DNA from: Actinernus sp. WN-2022
Taxonomy: Eukaryota; Cnidaria; Anthozoa; Actiniaria; Actinernidae
Assembly: GCA_030867875.1 (NCBI GenBank)
Contig: JAOWCC010000916.1
Coordinates: 1,062,001 to 1,126,000 of the forward strand
Direction: 5' to 3'
Length of the DNA: 64,000 nt
This document shows positions 36,642 to 50,636 of this stretch, piece after piece. The position numbers and the translations under genes are program-made. The notes beneath the pieces were generated by a model. That model had not been told where the DNA came from, made no database searches, and saw nothing but the letters and a program-made list of their open reading frames with translations. Positions within the stretch are counted from its first letter, which is position 1. Each line of letters opens with the position of its first letter.

Positions 36642-37709
36642 TCATCTTAGATTTGCTAATTTCCAGACATAAATTCCCGTGTTCGTCGCTTTACGGACAA
36701 TGAACCGATTTTGTTTGCGATTTTCATCGGAAAGAGACCGGCCGCAAAATATCTGAATGGGAAACAGAACCAAATCTCTGACCTGGCAATGCCATAGTTT
36801 TAATAAGTTTCGAGAAGTCTTATCAAGTTTTCTCACATGCAGCATCTCTCCTTTTTCATTTCCCTTCATTACTGCAAATATATGAATTGAAAAATGAACC
36901 AGTTGTAAAAAACCAAAGGCATACAAATATTGCCACAAATCCCGGATGCTTTGGTAAATAATCAATATGGTTGATGTTAACGCTAAGCCAAAGAAAGCCA
37001 ATAAAATGTTCAATTGAAAACAATCTAGCAAATTTGGTATTCACATTGATCTTGTAGGACGTAGCTGTGTACATCTGATTACAAGTGGTGAAAGTGACGT
37101 AACGCGCGCGTTTATTGACGTCACAATAGAGTTTGGCTGGTTGCAAGTTTTGCCGAAAAAACTCGCGTTCACAATGCTCTCGGAGCATTCTGTACACGTC
37201 TGCCTCTTATACTTCACTATCTAAAACGCATGGACAAGGATGCCTGTGCGTACTAGGAGAGCCAGGCCAATATGGGAACGCTTAGTTCAACTATTCTCTT
37301 GTTCATTTGGTTTTGATTCATGGCTCGACCGTCGAAAGTCGCTGTTGTATTGCAGGTGAATAAGTAAGGTGAGAACTTTGTTGTAATCACATGAAGATTT
37401 TCTGGCCTAATCATACTATAATTAAAGCGTTATTTGCGATTGAATAACGAATATCATAGTGCCTGTTTGCGACAGTTGATGGTAATCTATCTATTCACTC
37501 TAAAACCGGTTTTTGCCGTAAGTGTTGGTATGTTCAACGCGGCAAATTTAATTATCTTCTAGTTAATCTGCAATACTGTAGATTCTACTACACTTTAATT
37601 CCCTCTTCTTGTTTCTCTGTTGCTTATATTTATTTCATATAGATGTTGATATTTGCTCTTAGCTTGAGCGGCGAACAGAGTCATTGCACCGACGATGGAA
37701 TATCCATTG
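36642..37709. repeat. Monomer 33, class D with the GCCAATATGG marker (1068 bp)
   Basis: Intact version of the LINE target: GTTTATT/GACGTC joins at 37116/37117. Closest to unit 48 (+16150 bp). Confidence 0.95.
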
Positions 37710-38786
37710 TCATCTTAGATTTGCTAATTTCCCTACATAAATTCTCGTGTTCGTCGCTTTACGGACAATGAACCGATTTTGTTTGCGATTTTCATCGGAA
37801 AGAAACCGGCCGCAAAACATCTGAATGGGAAACAGAACCAAATCTCCGACCGGGCAATGCCATAGCGTTAATAAGTTTCGAGAAGTCTTATCAAGTTTTC
37901 TCATATGCAGCATCTCTCCTTTGTCATTTTCCTTCATTACTGCAAAGATATGAATTGAAAAATGCACCAGTTGTAAAAAATCAAAGGCATATGAATATTG
38001 CCACAAATTCCGGATGCTTTGGTAAATACTTAATATGGTTGATGTTAACGCTAAGCCAAAGAAAGCCAATAAAATGTTCAATTGAAAACAATCTAGCAAA
38101 TTTGGTATTCACATTGATCAAGGGAAATCTTGTAGGTCGTAGCTGTGTACATCTGATTACAAGTGGTGAAAGTGACGTAACGCGCGCGGTTATTGACGTC
38201 ACAATAGAGTTTGGCTGGTTGCAAGTTTTGTCGTAAAAACTCGCGTTGACAGTGCGCTCGGAGCATTCTGTACACGTCTGCCTCTTATGCTTCACTCTCT
38301 AAAACGCATGGACAAGGATGCCTGTGCGTACTAGGAGAGCCAGCAGAATTTGGGAACGCTTAGTTCAACTATTCTCTTGTTCATTTGGATTTGATTCATG
38401 GCTCGACCGCCGAAAGTCGCTGTTGTATTGCAGATGAATAAGTAAGGTGAGAACTTTGTTGTAATCACATGAAGATTTTCTGGCTCAAACATACTATAAT
38501 TAAAGCGGGATTTGCGATTGAGTAACGAATATCATAGTGCCTGTTTGCGACAGTTTATGGTAATCTATCTATACACTCTAAACCGGTTTTTGCCGTAAGT
38601 GATGGTATGTTCAACGCGGCAAATTTAATTATCTTCTAGTTAATCTGCAATACTGTAGATTCTACTACACTTTAATTCCCTCTTCTTGTTTCTCTGTTGC
38701 TTATATTTATTTGATATAGATGTTGATATTTGCTCTTAGCTTGAACGGACAACAGAGTCATTGCACCGGCGATGGAATATCCATTG
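37710..38786. repeat. Monomer 34, class A mosaic (1077 bp)
   Basis: Rare front (CATATGAATATTGCC, AAATACTTAATATGG) shared only with units 49 and 53, joined to the TTTGTCG back half of unit 17. Confidence 0.95.
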
Positions 38787-39858
38787 TCATCTTAGATTTG
38801 CTAATTTGCAGACTTAAATTCCCGTGTTCGTCGCTTTACGGACAATGAACCGATTTTGTTTGCGATTTTCATCGGAAAGAGACCGGCCGCAAAATATCTG
38901 AATGGGAAACAGAACCAAATCTCTGACCTGGCAATGCCATAGTTTTAATAAGTTTCGAGAAGTCTTATCAAGTTTTCTCACATGCAGCATCTCTCCTTTT
39001 TCATTTCCCTTCATTACTGCAAATATATGAATTGAAAAATGAACCAGTTGTAAAAAATCAAAGGCATACAAATATTGCCACAAATCCCGGATGCTTTGGT
39101 AAATAATCAATATGGTTGATGTTAACGCTAAGCCAAAGAAAGCCAATAAAATGTTCAATTGAAAACAATCTAGCAAATTTGGTATTCACATTGATCTTGT
39201 AGAACGTAGCTGTGTACATCTGATTACAAGTCGTGAAAGTGACGTAACGCGCGCGGTTATTGACGTCACAATAGAGTTTGGCGGGTTGCAAGTTTTGCCG
39301 AAAAAACTCGCGTTCATAATGCTCTCGCAGCATTCTGTACACGTTTGCCTCTTATACTTCACTATCTAAAACGCATGGACAAGGATGCCTGTGCGTACTA
39401 GGAGAGCCAGCAGAATTTGGGAACTATTCTCTTGTTCAACTATTCTCTTGTTCATTTGGTTTTGATTCATGTCTCGACCGCCGAAAGTCGCTGTTGTATT
39501 GCAGATGAATAAGTAAAGTGAGAACTTTGTTGTAATCACATGAAGATTTTCTGGTTCAATTATACTATAATTAAAGCGGGATTTGCGATTGAGTAACGAA
39601 TATCATAGTGCCTGTTTGCGACAGTTTATGGTAATCTATCTATACACTCTAAAACCGGTTTTTGCCGTTAGTGATGGTATGTTCAACGCGGCAAATTTAA
39701 TTATCTTCTAGTTAATCTGCAATTCTGTAGATTTTACTACACTTTAATTCCCTCTTCTTGTTTCTCTGTTGCTTATATTTATTTCATATAGATGTTGATA
39801 TTTGCTCTTAGCTTGAACGGCGAACAGAGTCATTGCACTGGCGATGGAATATCCATTG
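38787..39858. repeat. Monomer 35, class B (1072 bp), frame broken
   Basis: TTTGCAGACTTAAATT near 38806 makes an early stop in the recurring frame. Otherwise matches unit 18. Confidence 0.95.
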
Positions 39859-40935
39859 TCATGTTAGATTTGCTAATTTCCCGATATAAATTCCCGTGTT
39901 CGTCGCTTTACGGACAATGAACCGATTTTGTGTGCGATTTTCATCGGAAAGAAACCGGCCGCAAAACATCTGAAAGGGACACAGAACCAAATCTCCCACG
40001 GGGCAATGCCATAGTGTTAATAAGTTTCGAGAAGTCTTATCAAGTTTTATCACATGCAGCATCTCTCCTCTTTCATTTTCCTTCATTACTGCAAAGATAT
40101 GAATTGAAAAATGCACCAGTTGTAAAAAATCAAAGGCATACAAATATTGCCACAAATCCCGGATGCTTTGGTAAATAATCAATATGGTTGATGTTAACGC
40201 TAAGCCAAAGAAAGCCAATAAAATGTTCAATTGAAAACAATCTAGCAAATTTGGTATTTACATTGATCAAGGGAAATCTTGTAGGATGTAGCTGTGTACA
40301 TCTGATTACAAGTGGTGAAAGTGACGTAACGCGCGCGGTTATTGACGTCACAATAGAGATTGGCTGGTTGCAAGTTTTGTCGTAAAAACTCGCGTTGACA
40401 GTGCGCTCGGAGCATTCTGTACACGTCTGCCTCTTATGCTTCACTCTCTAAAACGCATGGACAAGGATGCCTGTGCGTACTAGGAGAGCCAGCAGAATTT
40501 GGGAACGCTTAGTTCAAATATTCTCTTGTTCATTTGGATTTGATTCATGGCTCGACCGCCGAAAGTCGCTGTTGTATTGCAGATGAATAAGTAAGGTGAG
40601 AACTTTGTTGTAATCACATGAAGATTTTCTGGCTCAATCATACTATAATTAAAGCGGGATTTGCGATTGAGTAACGAATATCATAGTGCCTGTTTGCGAC
40701 AGTTTATGGTAATCTATCTATACACTGTAAACCGGTTTTTGCCGTAAGTGATGGTATGTTCAACGCGGCAAATTTAATTATCTTCTAGTTAATCTGCAAT
40801 ACTGTAGATTCTACTACACTTTAATTCCCTCTTCTTGTTTCTCTGTTGCTTATATTTATTTGATATAGATGTTGATATTTGCTCTTAGCTTGAACGGACA
40901 ACAGAGTCATTGCACCGGCGATGGAATATCCATTG
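39859..40935. repeat. Monomer 36, class A (1077 bp)
   Basis: Copy of unit 19, sharing GTTTTATCACATG and GTTCAAATATTC. Confidence 0.95.
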
Positions 40936-42007
40936 TCATCTTAGATTTGCTAATTTCCAGACATAAATTCCCGTGTTCGTCGCTTTACGGACAATGAACC
41001 GATTTTGTTTGCGATTTTCATCGGAAAGAGACCGGCCGCAAAATATCTGAATGGGAAACAGAACCAAATCTCTGACCTGGCAATGCCATAGTTTTAATAA
41101 GTTTCGAGAAGTCTTATCAAGTTTTCTCACATGCAGCATCTCTCCTTTTTCATTTCCCTTCATTACTGCAAATATATGAATTGAAAAATGAACCAGTTGT
41201 AAAAAATCAAAGGCATACAAATATTGCCACAAATCCCGGATGCTTTGGTAAATAATCAATATGGTTGATGTTAACGCTAAGCCAAAGAAAGCCAATAAAA
41301 TGTTCAATTGAAAACAATCTAGCAAATTTGGTATTCACATTGATCTTGTAGAACGTAGCTGTGTACATCTGATTACAAGTCGTGAAAGTGACGTAACGCG
41401 CGCGGTTATTGACGTCACAATAGAGTTTGGCGGGTTGCAAGTTTTGCCGAAAAAACTCGCGTTCATAATGCTCTCGCAGCATTCTGTACACGTTTGCCTC
41501 TTATACTTCACTATCTAAAACGCATGGACAAGGATGCCTGTGCGTACTAGGAGAGCCAGCAGAATTTGGGAACTATTCTCTTGTTCAACTATTCTCTTGT
41601 TCATTTGGTTTTGATTCATGTCTCGACCGCCGAAAGTCGCTGTTGTATTGCAGATGAATAAGTAAAGTGAGAACTTTGTTGTAATCACATGAAGATTTTC
41701 TGGCTCAATTATACTATAATTAAAGCGGGATTTGCGATTGAGTAACGAATATCATAGTGCCTGTTTGCGACAGTTTATGGTAATCTATCTATACACTCTA
41801 AAACCGGTTTTTGCCGTTAGTGATGGTATGTTCAACGCGGCAAATTTAATTATCTTCTAGTTAATCTGCAATTCTGTAGATTTTACTACACTTTAATTCC
41901 CTCTTCTTGTTTCTCTGTTGCTTATATTTATTTCATATAGATGTTGATATTTGCTCTTAGCTTGAACGGCGAACAGAGTCATTGCACTGGCGATGGAATA
42001 TCCATTG
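40936..42007. repeat. Monomer 37, class B (1072 bp)
   Basis: Copy of the front of unit 20, with the ordinary B tail. Confidence 0.95.
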
Positions 42008-43084
42008 TCATGTTAGATTTGCTAATTTCCCGATATAAATTCCCGTGTTCGTCGCTTTACGGACAATGAACCGATTTTGTGTGCGATTTTCATCGGAAAG
42101 AAACCGGCCGCAAAACATCTGAAAGGGACACAGAACCAAATCTCCCACGGGGCAATGCCATAGTGTTAATAAGTTTCGAGAAGTCTTATCAAGTTTTATC
42201 ACATGCAGCATCTCTCCTCTTTCATTTTCCTTCATTACTGCAAAGATATGAATTGAAAAATGCACCAGTTGTAAAAAATCAAAGGCATACAAATATTGCC
42301 ACAAATCCCGGATGCTTTGGTAAATAATCAATATGGTTGATGTTAACGCTAAGCCAAAGAAAGCCAATAAAATGTTCAATTGAAAACAATCTAGCAAATT
42401 TGGTATTTACATTGATCAAGGGAAATCTTGTAGGATGTAGCTGTGTACATCTGATTACAAGTGGTGAAAGTGACGTAACGCGCGCGGTTATTGACGTCAC
42501 AATAGAGATTGGCTGGTTGCAAGTTTTGTCGTAAAAACTCGCGTTGACAGTGCGCTCGGAGCATTCTGTACACGTCTGCCTCTTATGCTTCACTCTCTAA
42601 AACGCATGGACAAGGATGCCTGTGCGTACTAGGAGAGCCAGCAGAATTTGGGAACGCTTAGTTCAACTATTCTCTTGTTCATTTGGATTTGATTCATGGC
42701 TCGACCGCCGAAAGTCGCTGTTGTATTGCAGATGAATAAGTAAGGTGAGAACTTTGTTGTAATCACATGAAGATTTTCTGGCTCAATCATACTATAATTA
42801 AAGCGGGATTTGCGATTGAGTAACGAATATCATAGTGCCTGTTTGCGACAGTTTATGGTAATCTATCTATACACTGTAAACCGGTTTTTGCCGTAAGTGA
42901 TGGTATGTTCAACGCGGCAAATTTAATTATCTTCTAGTTAATCTGCAATACTGTAGATTCTACTACACTTTAATTCCCTCTTCTTGTTTCTCTGTTGCTT
43001 ATATTTATTTGATATAGATGTTGATATTTGCTCTTAGCTTGAACGGACAACAGAGTCATTGCACCGGCGATGGAATATCCATTG
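42008..43084. repeat. Monomer 38, class A (1077 bp)
   Basis: Dimer partner of unit 36 (2149 bp), keeping GTTTTATCAC but with GTTCAACTATT. Confidence 0.95.
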
Positions 43085-44152
43085 TCATCTTAGATTTGCT
43101 AATTTCCCGACATAAATTCCCGTGTTCGTCGCTTTACGGACAATGAACCGATTTTGTTTGCGATTTTCATCGGAAAGAGACCGGCCGCAAAATATCTGAA
43201 TGGGAAACAGAACCAAATCTCTGACCTGGCAATGCCATAGTTTTAATAAGTTTCGAGAAGTCTTATCAAGTTTTCTCACATGCAGCATCTCTCCTTTTTC
43301 ATTTCCCTTCATTACTGCAAATATATGAATTGAAAAATGAACCAGTTGTAAAAAACCAAAGGCATACAAACATTGCCACAAATCCCGGATGCTTTGGTAA
43401 ATAATCAATATGGTTGATGTTAACGCTAAGCCAAAGAAAGCCAATAAAATGTTCAATTGAAAACAATCTAGCAAATTTGGTAGTCACATTGATCTTGTAG
43501 GACGTAGCTGTGTACATCTGATTACAAGTGGTGAAAGTGACGTAACGCGCGCGTTTATTGACGTCACAATAGAGTTTGGCTGGTTGCAAGTTTTGCCGAA
43601 AAAACTCGCGTTCACAATGCTCTCGGAGCATTCTGTACACGTCTGCCTCTTATACTTCACTATCTAAAACGCATGGACAAGGATGCCTGTGCGTACTAGG
43701 AGAGCCAGGCCAATATGGGAACGCTTAGTTCAACTATTCTCTTGTTCATTTGGTTTTGATTCATGGCTCGACCGTCGAAAGTCGCTGTTGTATTGCAGGT
43801 GAATAAGTAAGGTGAGAACTTCGTTGTAATCACATGAAGATTTTCTGGCCTAATCATACTATAATTAAAGCGGGATTTGCGATTGAATAACGAATATCAT
43901 AGTGCCTGTTTGCGACAGTTTATGGTAATCTATCTATACACTCTAAAACCGGGTTTTGCCGTAAGTGATGGTATGTTCAACGCGGAAAATTTAATTATCT
44001 TCTAGTTAATCTGCAATACTGTAGATTCTACTACACTTTAATTCCCTCTTCTTGTTTCTCTGTTGCTTATATTTATTTCATATAGATGTTGATATTTGCT
44101 CTTAGCTTGAGCGGCGAACAGAGTCATTGCACCGACGATGGAATATCCATTG
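43085..44152. repeat. Monomer 39, class D with the GCCAATATGG marker (1068 bp)
   Basis: Empty counterpart of the interrupted unit 29, with the junction at 43559/43560, exactly 10752 bp from the LINE's right edge. Private AAACATTGCC and GGTAGTCACATT changes. Confidence 0.95.
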
Positions 44153-45234
44153 TCATCTTAGATTTGCTAATTTCCCTACATAAATTCTCGTGTTCGTCGC
44201 TTTACGGACAATGAACCGATTTTGTTTGCGATTTTCATCGGAAAGAAACCGGCCGCAAAACATCTGAATGGGAAACAGAACCAAATCTCCGACCGGGCAA
44301 TGCCATAGTGTTAATAAGTTTCGAGAAGTCTTATCAAGTTTTCTCATATGCAGCATCTCTCCTTTGTCATTTTCCTTCATTACTGCAAAGATATGAATTG
44401 AAAAATGCACCAGTTGTAAAAAACCAAAGGCATACAAATATTGCCACAAATTCCGGATGCTTTGGTAAATAATTAATATGGTTGATGTTAACGCTAAGCT
44501 AAAGAAAGCCAATAAAGTGTTCATTTGAAAACAATCTAGCAAGTTTGGTATTTAAATTGATCAAGGGAAATCTTGTAGGACGTAGCTGTGTACATCTGAT
44601 TACAAGTCGTGAAAGTGACGTAACGCGCGCGGTTATTGACGTCACAATAGAGTTTGGCGGGTTGCAAGTTTTGCCGAAAAAACTCGCGTTCATAATGCTC
44701 TCGCAGCATTCTGTACACGTTTGCCTCTTATACTTCACTATCTAAAACGCATGGACAAGGATGCCTGTGCGTACTAGGAGAGCCAGCAGAATTTGGGAAC
44801 TATTCTCTTGTTCAACTATTCTCTTGTTCATTTGGTTTTGATTCATGTCTCGACCGCCGAAAATCGCTGTTGTATTGCAGATGAATAAGTAAAGTGAGAA
44901 CTTTGTTGTAATCACATGAAGATTTTCTGGCTCAACTATACTATAATTAATGCGTGATTTGCGATCGAGTAACGAATATCATAGTGCCTGTTTGCGACAG
45001 TTTATGGTAATCTATCTATACGCTCTAAAACCGGTTTTTGCCGTAAATGGTGGTATGTTCAACGCGGCAAATTTAATTATCTTCTAGTTAATCTGCAATT
45101 CTGTAGATTCTACTACACTTTAATTCCCTCTTCTTGTTTCTCTGTTGCTTATATTTATTTCATATAGATGTTGATATTTGCTCTTAGCTTGAGCGGCGAA
45201 CAGAGTCATTGCACCGACGATGGAATATCCATTG
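44153..45234. repeat. Monomer 40, class C (1082 bp)
   Basis: Copy of unit 30, including the rare GCGTGATTTGCGATCG tail. Confidence 0.95.
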
Positions 45235-46316
45235 TCATCTTAGATTTGCTAATTTCCCTACATAAATTCTCGTGTTCGTCGCTTTACGGACAATGAACCG
45301 ATTTTGTTTGCGATTTTCATCGGAAAGAAACCGGCCGCAAAACATATGAATGGGAAACAGAACCAAATCTCCGACCGGGCAATGCCATAGTGTTAATAAG
45401 TTTCGAGAAGTCTTATCAAGTTTTCTCATATGCAGCATCTCTCCTTTGTCATTTTCCTTCATTACTGCAAAGATATGAATTGAAAAATGCACCAGTTGTA
45501 AAAAACCAAAGGCATACAAATATTGCCACAAATTCCGGATGCTTTGGTAAATAATTAATATGGTTGATGTTAACGCTAAGCTAAAGAAAGCCAATAAAGT
45601 GTTCATTTGAAAACAATCTAGCAAGTTTGGTATTTAAATTGATCAAGGGAAATCTTGTAGGACGTAGCTGTGTACATCTGATTACAAGTCGTGAAAGTGA
45701 CGTAACGCGCGCGGTTATTGACGTCACAATAGAGTTTGGCGGGTTGCAAGTTTGGCCGAAAAAACTCGCGTTCATAATGCTCTCGCAGCATTCTGTACAC
45801 GTTTGCCTCTTATACTTCACTATCTAAAACGCATGGACAAGGATGCCTGTGCGTACTAGGAGAGCCAGCAGAATTTGCGAACTATTCTCTTGTTCAACTA
45901 TTCTCTTGTTCATTTGGTTTTGATTCATGTCTCGACCGCCGAAAATCGCTGTTGTATTGCAGATGAATAAGTAAAGTGAGAACTTTGTTGTAATCACATG
46001 AAGATTTTCTGGCTCAATTATACTATAATTAAAGCGGGATTTGCGATTGAGTAACGAATATCATAGTGCCTGTTTGCGACAGTTTATGGTAATCTATCTA
46101 TACACTCTAAAACCGGTTTTTGCCGTTAGTGATGGTATGTTCAACGCGGCAAATTTAATTATCTTCTAGTTAATCTGCAATTCTGTAGATTTTACTACAC
46201 TTTAATTCCCTCTTCTTGTTTCTCTGTTGCTTATATTTATTTCATATAGATGTTGATATTTGCTCTTAGCTTGAACGGCGAACAGAGTCATTGCACTGGC
46301 GATGGAATATCCATTG
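45235..46316. repeat. Monomer 41, class C (1082 bp)
   Basis: Copy of unit 31 without its stop; private AACATATGAATGG and GTTTGGCCG changes. Confidence 0.95.
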
Positions 46317-47394
46317 TCATCTTAGATTTGCTAATTTCCCGATATAAATTCCCGTGTTCGTCGCTTTACGGACAATGAACCGATTTTGTGTGCGATTTTC
46401 ATCGGAAAGAAACCGGCCGCAAAACATCTAAAAGGGAAACAGAACCAAATCTCCCACGGGGCAATGCCATAGTGTTAATAAGTTTCGAGAAGTCTTATCA
46501 AGTTTTCTCACATGCAGCATCTCTCCTCTTTCATTTTCCTTCATTACTGCAAAGATATGAATTGAAAAATGCACCAGTTGTAAATAATCAAAGGCATACA
46601 AATATTGCCACAAATCCCGGATGCTTTGGTAAATAATCAATATGGTTGATGTTAACGCTAAGCCAAAGAAAGCCAATAAAATGTTCAATTGAAAACAATC
46701 TAGCAAATTTGGTATTTACATTGATCAAGGGAAATCTTGTAGGATGTAGCTGTGTACATCTGATTACAAGTGGTGAAAGTGACGTAACGCGCGCGGTTAT
46801 TGACGTCACAATAGAGATTCGCTGGTTGCAAGTTTTGTCGTAAAAACTCGCGTTGACAGTGCGCTCGGAGCATTCTGTACACGTCTGCCTCTTATGCTTC
46901 ACTCTCTAAAACGCATGGACAAGGATGCCTGTGCGTACTAGGAGAGCCAGCAGAATTTGGGAACGCTTAGTTCAACTATTCTCTTGTTCATTTGGATTTG
47001 ATTCATGGCTCGACCGCCGAAAGTCGCTGTTGTATTGCAGATGAATAAGTAAGGTGAGAACTTTGTTGTAATCACATGAAGATTTTCTGGCTCAACTATA
47101 CTATAATTAATGCGTGATTTGCGATCGAGTAACGAATATGATAGTGCCTGTTTGCGACAGTTTATGGTAATCTATCTATACGCTCTAAAACCGGTTTTTG
47201 CCGTAAATGGTGGTATGTTCAACGCGGCAAATTTAATTATCTTCTAGTTAATCTGCAATTCTGTAGATTCTACTACACTTTAATTCCCTCTTCTTGTTTC
47301 TCTGTTGCTTATATTTATTTCATATAGATGTTGATATTTGCTCTTAGCTGGAACGTCGAACAGAGTCATTGCACTGGCGATGGAATATCCATTG
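46317..47394. repeat. Monomer 42, class A (1078 bp), frame broken
   Basis: Shares the CATCTAAAAGGG stop with unit 32. GAGATTCGCTGG after the dyad is shared only with unit 46. Confidence 0.95.
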
Positions 47395-48472
47395 TCATCT
47401 TAGATTTGCTAATTTCCCGACATAAATTCCCGTGTTCGTCGCTTTCCGGACAATGAACCGATTTTGTGTGCGATTTTCATCGGAAAGAAACCGGCCGCAA
47501 AACATCTGAATGGGAAACAGAACCAAATCTCCCACGGGGCAATGGCATAGTGTTAATAAGTTTCGAGAAGTCTTATCAAGTTTTCTCACATGCAGCATCT
47601 CTCCTTTTTCATTTTCCTTCATTACTGCAAAGATATGAATTGAAAAATGCAACAGTTGTAAAAAACCAAAGGCATACAAATATTGCCACAAATCCCGGAT
47701 GCTTTGGTAAATAATCAATATGGTTGATGTTAACGTTAAGCCAAAGAAAGCCAATAAAATGTTCAATTGAAAACAATCTAGCAAATTTGGTGTTCACATT
47801 GATCAAGGGAAATCTTGTAGGACGTAGCTGTGTACATCTGATTACAAGTGGTGAAAGTGACGTAACGCGCGCGGTTATTGACGTCACAATAGAGTTTGGC
47901 TGGTTGCAAGTTTTGCCGTAAAAACACGCGTTGACAAAGCGCTCGGAGCATTCTGTACACGTCTGCCTCTTATACTTCACTATCTAAAACGCATGGACAA
48001 GGATGCCTGTGCGTACTAGGAGAGCCAGCAGAATTTGGGAACGCTTAGTTCAACTATTCTCTTGTTCATTTGGATTTGATTCATGGCTCGCCCGCCGACA
48101 GTCGCTGTTGTATTGCAGATGAATAAGTAAGGTGAGAACTTTGTTGTAATCACATGAAGATTTTCTGGCTCAACTATACTATAATTAATGCGTGATTTGC
48201 GATCGAGTAACGAATATCATAGTGCCTGTTTGCGACAGTTTATGGTAATCTATCTATACGCTCTAAAACCGGTTTTTGCCGTAAATGGTGGTATGTTCAA
48301 CGCGGTAAATTTAATTATCTTCTAGTTAATCTGCAATTCTGTAGATTCTACTACACTTTAATTCCCTCTTCTTGTTTCTCTGTTGCTTATATTTATTTCA
48401 TATAGATGTTGATATTTGCTCTTAGCTTGAGCGGCGAACAGAGTCATTGCACCGACGATGGAATATCCATTG
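47395..48472. repeat. Monomer 43, class A (1078 bp)
   Basis: ATGCAACAGTTG and AACGTTAAGCC are shared with unit 47. The tail switches to the class C type (CTCAACTATAC, GCGATCGAG). Confidence 0.95.
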
Positions 48473-49554
48473 TCATCTTAGATTTGCTAATTTCCCTACA
48501 TAAATTCTCGTGTTCGTCGCTTTACGGACAATGAACCGATTTTGTTTGCGATTTTCATCGGAAAGAAACCGGCCGCAAAACATCTGAATGGGAAACAGAA
48601 CCAAATCTCCGACCGGGCAATGCCATAGTGTTAATAAGTTTCGAGAAGTCTTATCAAGTTTTCTCATATGCAGCATCTCTCCTTTGTCATTTTCCTTCAT
48701 TACTGCAAAGATATGAATTGAAAAATGCACCAGTTGTAAAAAACCAAAGGCATACAAATATTGCCACAAATTCCGGATGCTTTGGTAAATAATTAATATG
48801 GTTGATGTTAACGCTAAGCTAAAGAAAGCCAATAAAGTGTTCATTTGAAAACAATCTAGCAAGTTTGGTATTTAAATTGATCAAGGGAAATCTTGTAGGA
48901 CGTAGCTGTGTACATCTGATTACAAGTCGTGAAAGTGACGTAACGCGCGCGGTTATTGACGTCACAATAGAGTTTGGCGGGTTGCAAGTTTTGCCGAAAA
49001 AACTCGCGTTCATAATGCTCTCGCAGCATTCTGTACACGTTTGCCTCTTATACTTCACTATCTAAAACGCATGGACAAGGATGCCTGTGCGTACTAGGAG
49101 AGCCAGCAGAATTTGCGAACTATTCTCTTGTTCAACTATTCTCTTGTTCATTTGGTTTTGATTCATGTCTCGACCGCCGAAAATCGCTGTTGTATTGCAG
49201 ATGAATAAGTAAAGTGAGAACTTTGTTGTAATCACATGAAGATTTTCTGGCTCAATTATACTATAATTAAAGCGGGATTTGCGATTGAGTAACGAATATC
49301 ATAGTGCCTGTTTGCGACAGTTTATGGTAATCTTTCTATACACTCTAAAACCGGTTTTTGCCGTTAGTGATGGTATGTTCAACGCGGCAAATTTAATTAT
49401 CTTCTAGTTAATCTGCAATTCTGTAGATTTTACTACACTTTAATTCCCTCTTCTTGTTTCTCTGTTGCTTATATTTATTTCATATAGATGTTGATATTTG
49501 CTCTTAGCTTGAACGGCGAACAGAGTCATTGCACTGGCGATGGAATATCCATTG
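48473..49554. repeat. Monomer 44, class C (1082 bp)
   Basis: Same subtype as units 31 and 41; private AATCTTTCTATAC near 49332. Confidence 0.95.
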
Positions 49555-50636
49555 TCATGTTAGATTTGCTAATTTCCCGATATAAATTCCCGTGTTCGTC
49601 GCTTTACGGACAATGAACCGATTTTGTGTGCGATTTTCATCGGAAAGAAACCGGCCGCAAAACATCTAAAAGGGAAACAGAACCAAATCTCCCACGGGGC
49701 AATGCCATAGTGTTAATAAGTTTCGAGAAGTCTTATCAAGTTTTCTCACATGCAGCATCTCTCCTCTTTCATTTTCCTTCATTACTGCAAATATATGAAT
49801 TGAAAAATGCACCAGTTGTAAAAAATCAAAGGCATACAAATATTGCCACAAATCCCGGATGCTTTGGTAAATAATCAATATGGTTGATGTTAACGTTAAG
49901 CCAAAGAAAGCCAATAAAATGTTCAATTGAAAACAATCTAGCAAATTTGGTATTCACATTGATCAAGGGAAATCTTGTAGGACGTAGCTGTGTACATCTG
50001 ATTACAAGTGGTGAAAGTGACGTAACGCGCGCGGTTATTGACGTCACAATAGAGTTTGGCTGGTTGCAAGTTTTGCCGTAAAAACACGCGTTGACAAAGC
50101 GCTCGGAGCATTCTGTACACGTCTGCCTCTTATACTTCACTATCTAAAACGCATGGACAAGGATGCCTGTGCGTACTAGGAGAGCCAGCAGAATTTGCGA
50201 ACTATTCTCTTGTTCAACTATTCTCTTGTTCATTTGGTTTTGATTCATGTCTCGACCGCCGAAAATCGCTGTTGTATTGCAGATGAATAAGTAAAGTGAG
50301 AACTTTGTTGTAATCACATGAAGATTTTCTGGCTCAATTATACTATAATTAAAGCGGGATTTGCGATTGAGTAACGAATATCATAGTGCCTGTTTGCGAC
50401 AGTTTATGGTAATCTATCTATACACTCTAAAACCGGTTTTTGCCGTTAGTGATGGTATGTTCAACGCGGCAAATTTAATTATCTTCTAGTTAATCTGCAA
50501 TTCTGTAGATTTTACTACACTTTAATTCCCTCTTCTTGTTTCTCTGTTGCTTATATTTATTTCATATAGATGTTGATATTTGCTCTTAGCTTGAACGCCG
50601 AACAGAGTCATTGCACTGGCGATGGAATATCCATTG
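49555..50636. repeat. Monomer 45, class C built on a class A front (1082 bp), frame broken
   Basis: Class A front with the CATCTAAAAGGG stop and AAAAACACGCG after the dyad, then the GAATTTGCGAAC + dup back half of units 41 and 44. Confidence 0.95.
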
